In this document: piece by piece, positions 62,601 to 64,000 of the stretch | Layout: each line of letters opens with the position of its first letter | How positions within the stretch are numbered: the stretch's first letter is position 1 | Position numbers and translations under genes: made by a program | Source: Bicyclus anynana | Taxonomy: Eukaryota > Arthropoda > Insecta > Lepidoptera > Nymphalidae | Direction of reading: 5' to 3' | DNA: 64,000 nucleotides | Assembly (NCBI RefSeq): GCF_947172395.1 | Contig: NC_069095.1 | Location: 4,526,001-4,590,000 of the forward strand | Notes under the pieces: model-generated | The model's input: only the letters and a program-made list of their open reading frames with translations | Told to the model about the DNA's origin: nothing | The model's database searches: none

Positions 62601-62910
62601 CTTTTTTTTTATTCTTTACGAGTTAGCCCTAGACTACAATCTCACCTGATGGTAAGTGATGAGGCAAGAAGATGGAAGCGAGCTAACTTGTTAGAAGGAA
62701 AACGAAAATCCACACTCCTTTCGGTTTCTACACGGCATCGTACCGGAACTCTAAATCGCTTGGCGGTACGTCCTTGCCGGTAGGATGGTAACTAGCCACA
62801 GCCGAATAATTCCACCAGCCAGACCTGGACCTATTAAGAAAATTTTAATCGGCCCAGGACATCCGTCTTGTAAATCCACCGCGCATACCATTGCGCCACG
62901 GAGGCTGTCA
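62601..62910 (-). mobile_element. SINE family B, full-length
   Basis: Minus-strand head TGACAGCCTCCGTGGCGC, a B-box region partly deleted near 62855, and the tail TTGTAGTCTAGGGCTAACTCG with poly-A. Confidence 0.88.
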
Positions 62911-62914
62911 TAAA

Positions 62915-63525
62915 ACACATATTCTACTAAGCTCCTTTAAGCCGATGATGGTCTCACAAAAGGAGGCAACGTGAGGTGTAAAGTGACCCTACTTGAACTA
63001 ATTTAGATTTTTTTTTTTGTATTTGTCAGATAAAATACGCCATAATTTATATAGGTTAAAAAAAAGAATGTTATATTATCTTATAATGTTTAAAAAAAAA
63101 AGAATTCTCATATAAAACCTAGCATTAATTGCAAGTCGGTACGCAAAGTACTCAAGCGGTTAATTAGTGTCTGCCGATGAACTCATAGTTGCGCCGTCGA
63201 CATTTTCTTCTGTTCACGGGAATATGAGCATCTTTGACTTGGTGTAAAATAAACGAGCATACTTAGGCTAGGTTTACACGTGCATGTTTTTAGGTTAATT
63301 ATTTTTTCTTCAATATATTTGGACAGTACACACATCACTATTTAGAACTAAAGCAAGCGTAGCTTGTTTTATGGGTAAGGGTAAGACAGCTGATTCTATC
63401 ATACAAATTGATATACTATTTATATTATCTCTCATTTATTTATTTCTCCTTTTTTAATTTTTTATTTTCAAATACATACAATATATACAAAACGATATTA
63501 AAAACTTATAAAAAAAAAAATTAAC
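62915..63525. other. AT-rich stretch
   Basis: No gene is recognised; poly-A and poly-T runs near 63009, 63059 and 63509. Confidence 0.4.
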
Positions 63526-63529
63526 CCTC

Positions 63530-63604
63530 CCGATGCGGGACGGAACCTCCTCACAATACGCGCCGTCTCAAGAACCACTGCCTTCTGTATCCGACTCTTG
63601 AGCC
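63530..63604 (-). pseudogene. LINE ORF2 C-terminal scrap
   Basis: The minus strand reads LKSRIQKAVVLETARIVRRF, similar to the (I/L)QKAV.L.TARIVR.FL phrase near the C-terminus of some lepidopteran LINE ORF2 proteins, as I recall it. Too short to classify. Confidence 0.4.
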
Positions 63605-63630
63605 AATAGTTAAACGAAAGCTTCTTAAGG

Positions 63631-63680
63631 TGTTGGTCGAAGTTTTTCGCTATAATGTTGGTCGAAGCTTTTCGCTATAA
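63631..63680. repeat. 25-bp tandem duplication
   Basis: TGTTGGTCGAAG followed by TTTTTCGCTATAA occurs twice head to tail with one substitution (T to C). Confidence 0.9.
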
Positions 63681-63689
63681 TATGATATT

Positions 63690-63830
63690 GTATAAACACA
63701 CCCAAACACTGGGAAACATACATCATCACACGAATTTTATGCCAGTTGTGATAATCGAACCCACCGCCGTGGAATCCGTGGATGAAAAAAAAAGTCACTG
63801 CCACTACACTCCGTACGCTTAGGTGATGTG
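63690..63830 (-). mobile_element. SINE family H, copy 2
   Basis: Minus strand: GCGTACGGAGTGTAGTGG, CAGTGACTT, GCGGTGGGTTCGATTATCAC (B box), ATTCGTGTGATGATGTATG, CCCAGTGTTTGGGTGTG. It matches 31810-32050 in design. Confidence 0.7.
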
Positions 63831-64000
63831 TTAACGAAATATCTCGTGATGGATGAAATATTGTCGAACAATAGCGACGAAATCTAAAATATCGCTCGCT
63901 CTTTCATTCCTTTGCAACGAAATATTCAGTTTTCTTTTGTGTTTACCTACGTTGGTGTTGTTCAAAGGGAACTAGGGGAGTTATAAAAATACAACACCAT

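Overview
The window is AT-rich eukaryotic nuclear DNA, and its repeats point to a moth or butterfly, probably a nymphalid. The organism call is inference. It rests on many tRNA-headed SINEs with (ATGATG)n tails that resemble the lepidopteran Metulj group, on a non-LTR retrotransposon ending in a GATTTT-type tail, and on the short, abundant repeats that start 'CTAGCGGACGCCCGCGACTTCG' or 'CTAGCTGACGCCGCGCGG'. There are no bacterial-style operons, no rRNA, no functional-looking tRNA gene and no CRISPR array. It reads as an intergenic or intronic stretch packed with transposon remains.

The only long coding element is a non-LTR retrotransposon of the CR1/Jockey group on the + strand at about 32.98-37.40 kb. 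It keeps a long ORF1 with a degenerate SGNH-hydrolase-like domain, an endonuclease and a reverse transcriptase. It is broken by at least three frameshifts and by a small hairpin insertion. A truncated, internally deleted relative lies at 41.3-41.6 kb, and other tails of the same broad type lie at 14.7, 37.4, 42.4 and 59.5 kb.

Other elements, left to right. 0-5 kb: a MITE, two SINEs and a likely terminal exon of an unidentified host gene at 2.06-2.17 kb. 5.3-8.2 kb: a tandem segmental duplication, one copy of which carries an extra interspersed repeat. 9.7-11.1 kb: two foldback elements, one with a MITE nested inside that carries a CTCF-type motif, then a LINE C-terminal remnant. 12-21 kb: a mosaic of SINEs and short repeats, a small unidentified ORF at 16.5 kb and two copies of an unclassified repeat at 17.7 and 19.4 kb. 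22.2 kb: a frameshifted THAP-type zinc-finger start. 25.8 kb: a possible Penelope-like remnant that ends in a perfect 25-bp hairpin. 27.1 kb: an RTE fragment with a 5' inversion. 28-32 kb: nested MITEs and SINEs. 38.2 and 52.8 kb: two members of a MITE family with 6-bp target duplications. 41-43 kb: a possible first exon, the third copy of the unclassified repeat and an unidentified 103-codon ORF with its own poly(A) signal. 49.6-50.2 kb: a Harbinger-like non-autonomous element. 60.4-61.6 kb: a GC-richer leader-like stretch, possibly an LTR or a first exon.

The genes do not form a pathway. What the window records is layered transposition: autonomous LINEs supply enzymes and SINEs and MITEs use them, with nested insertions, inversions and duplications. 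All family assignments come from reading motifs by eye and were not checked by database search.
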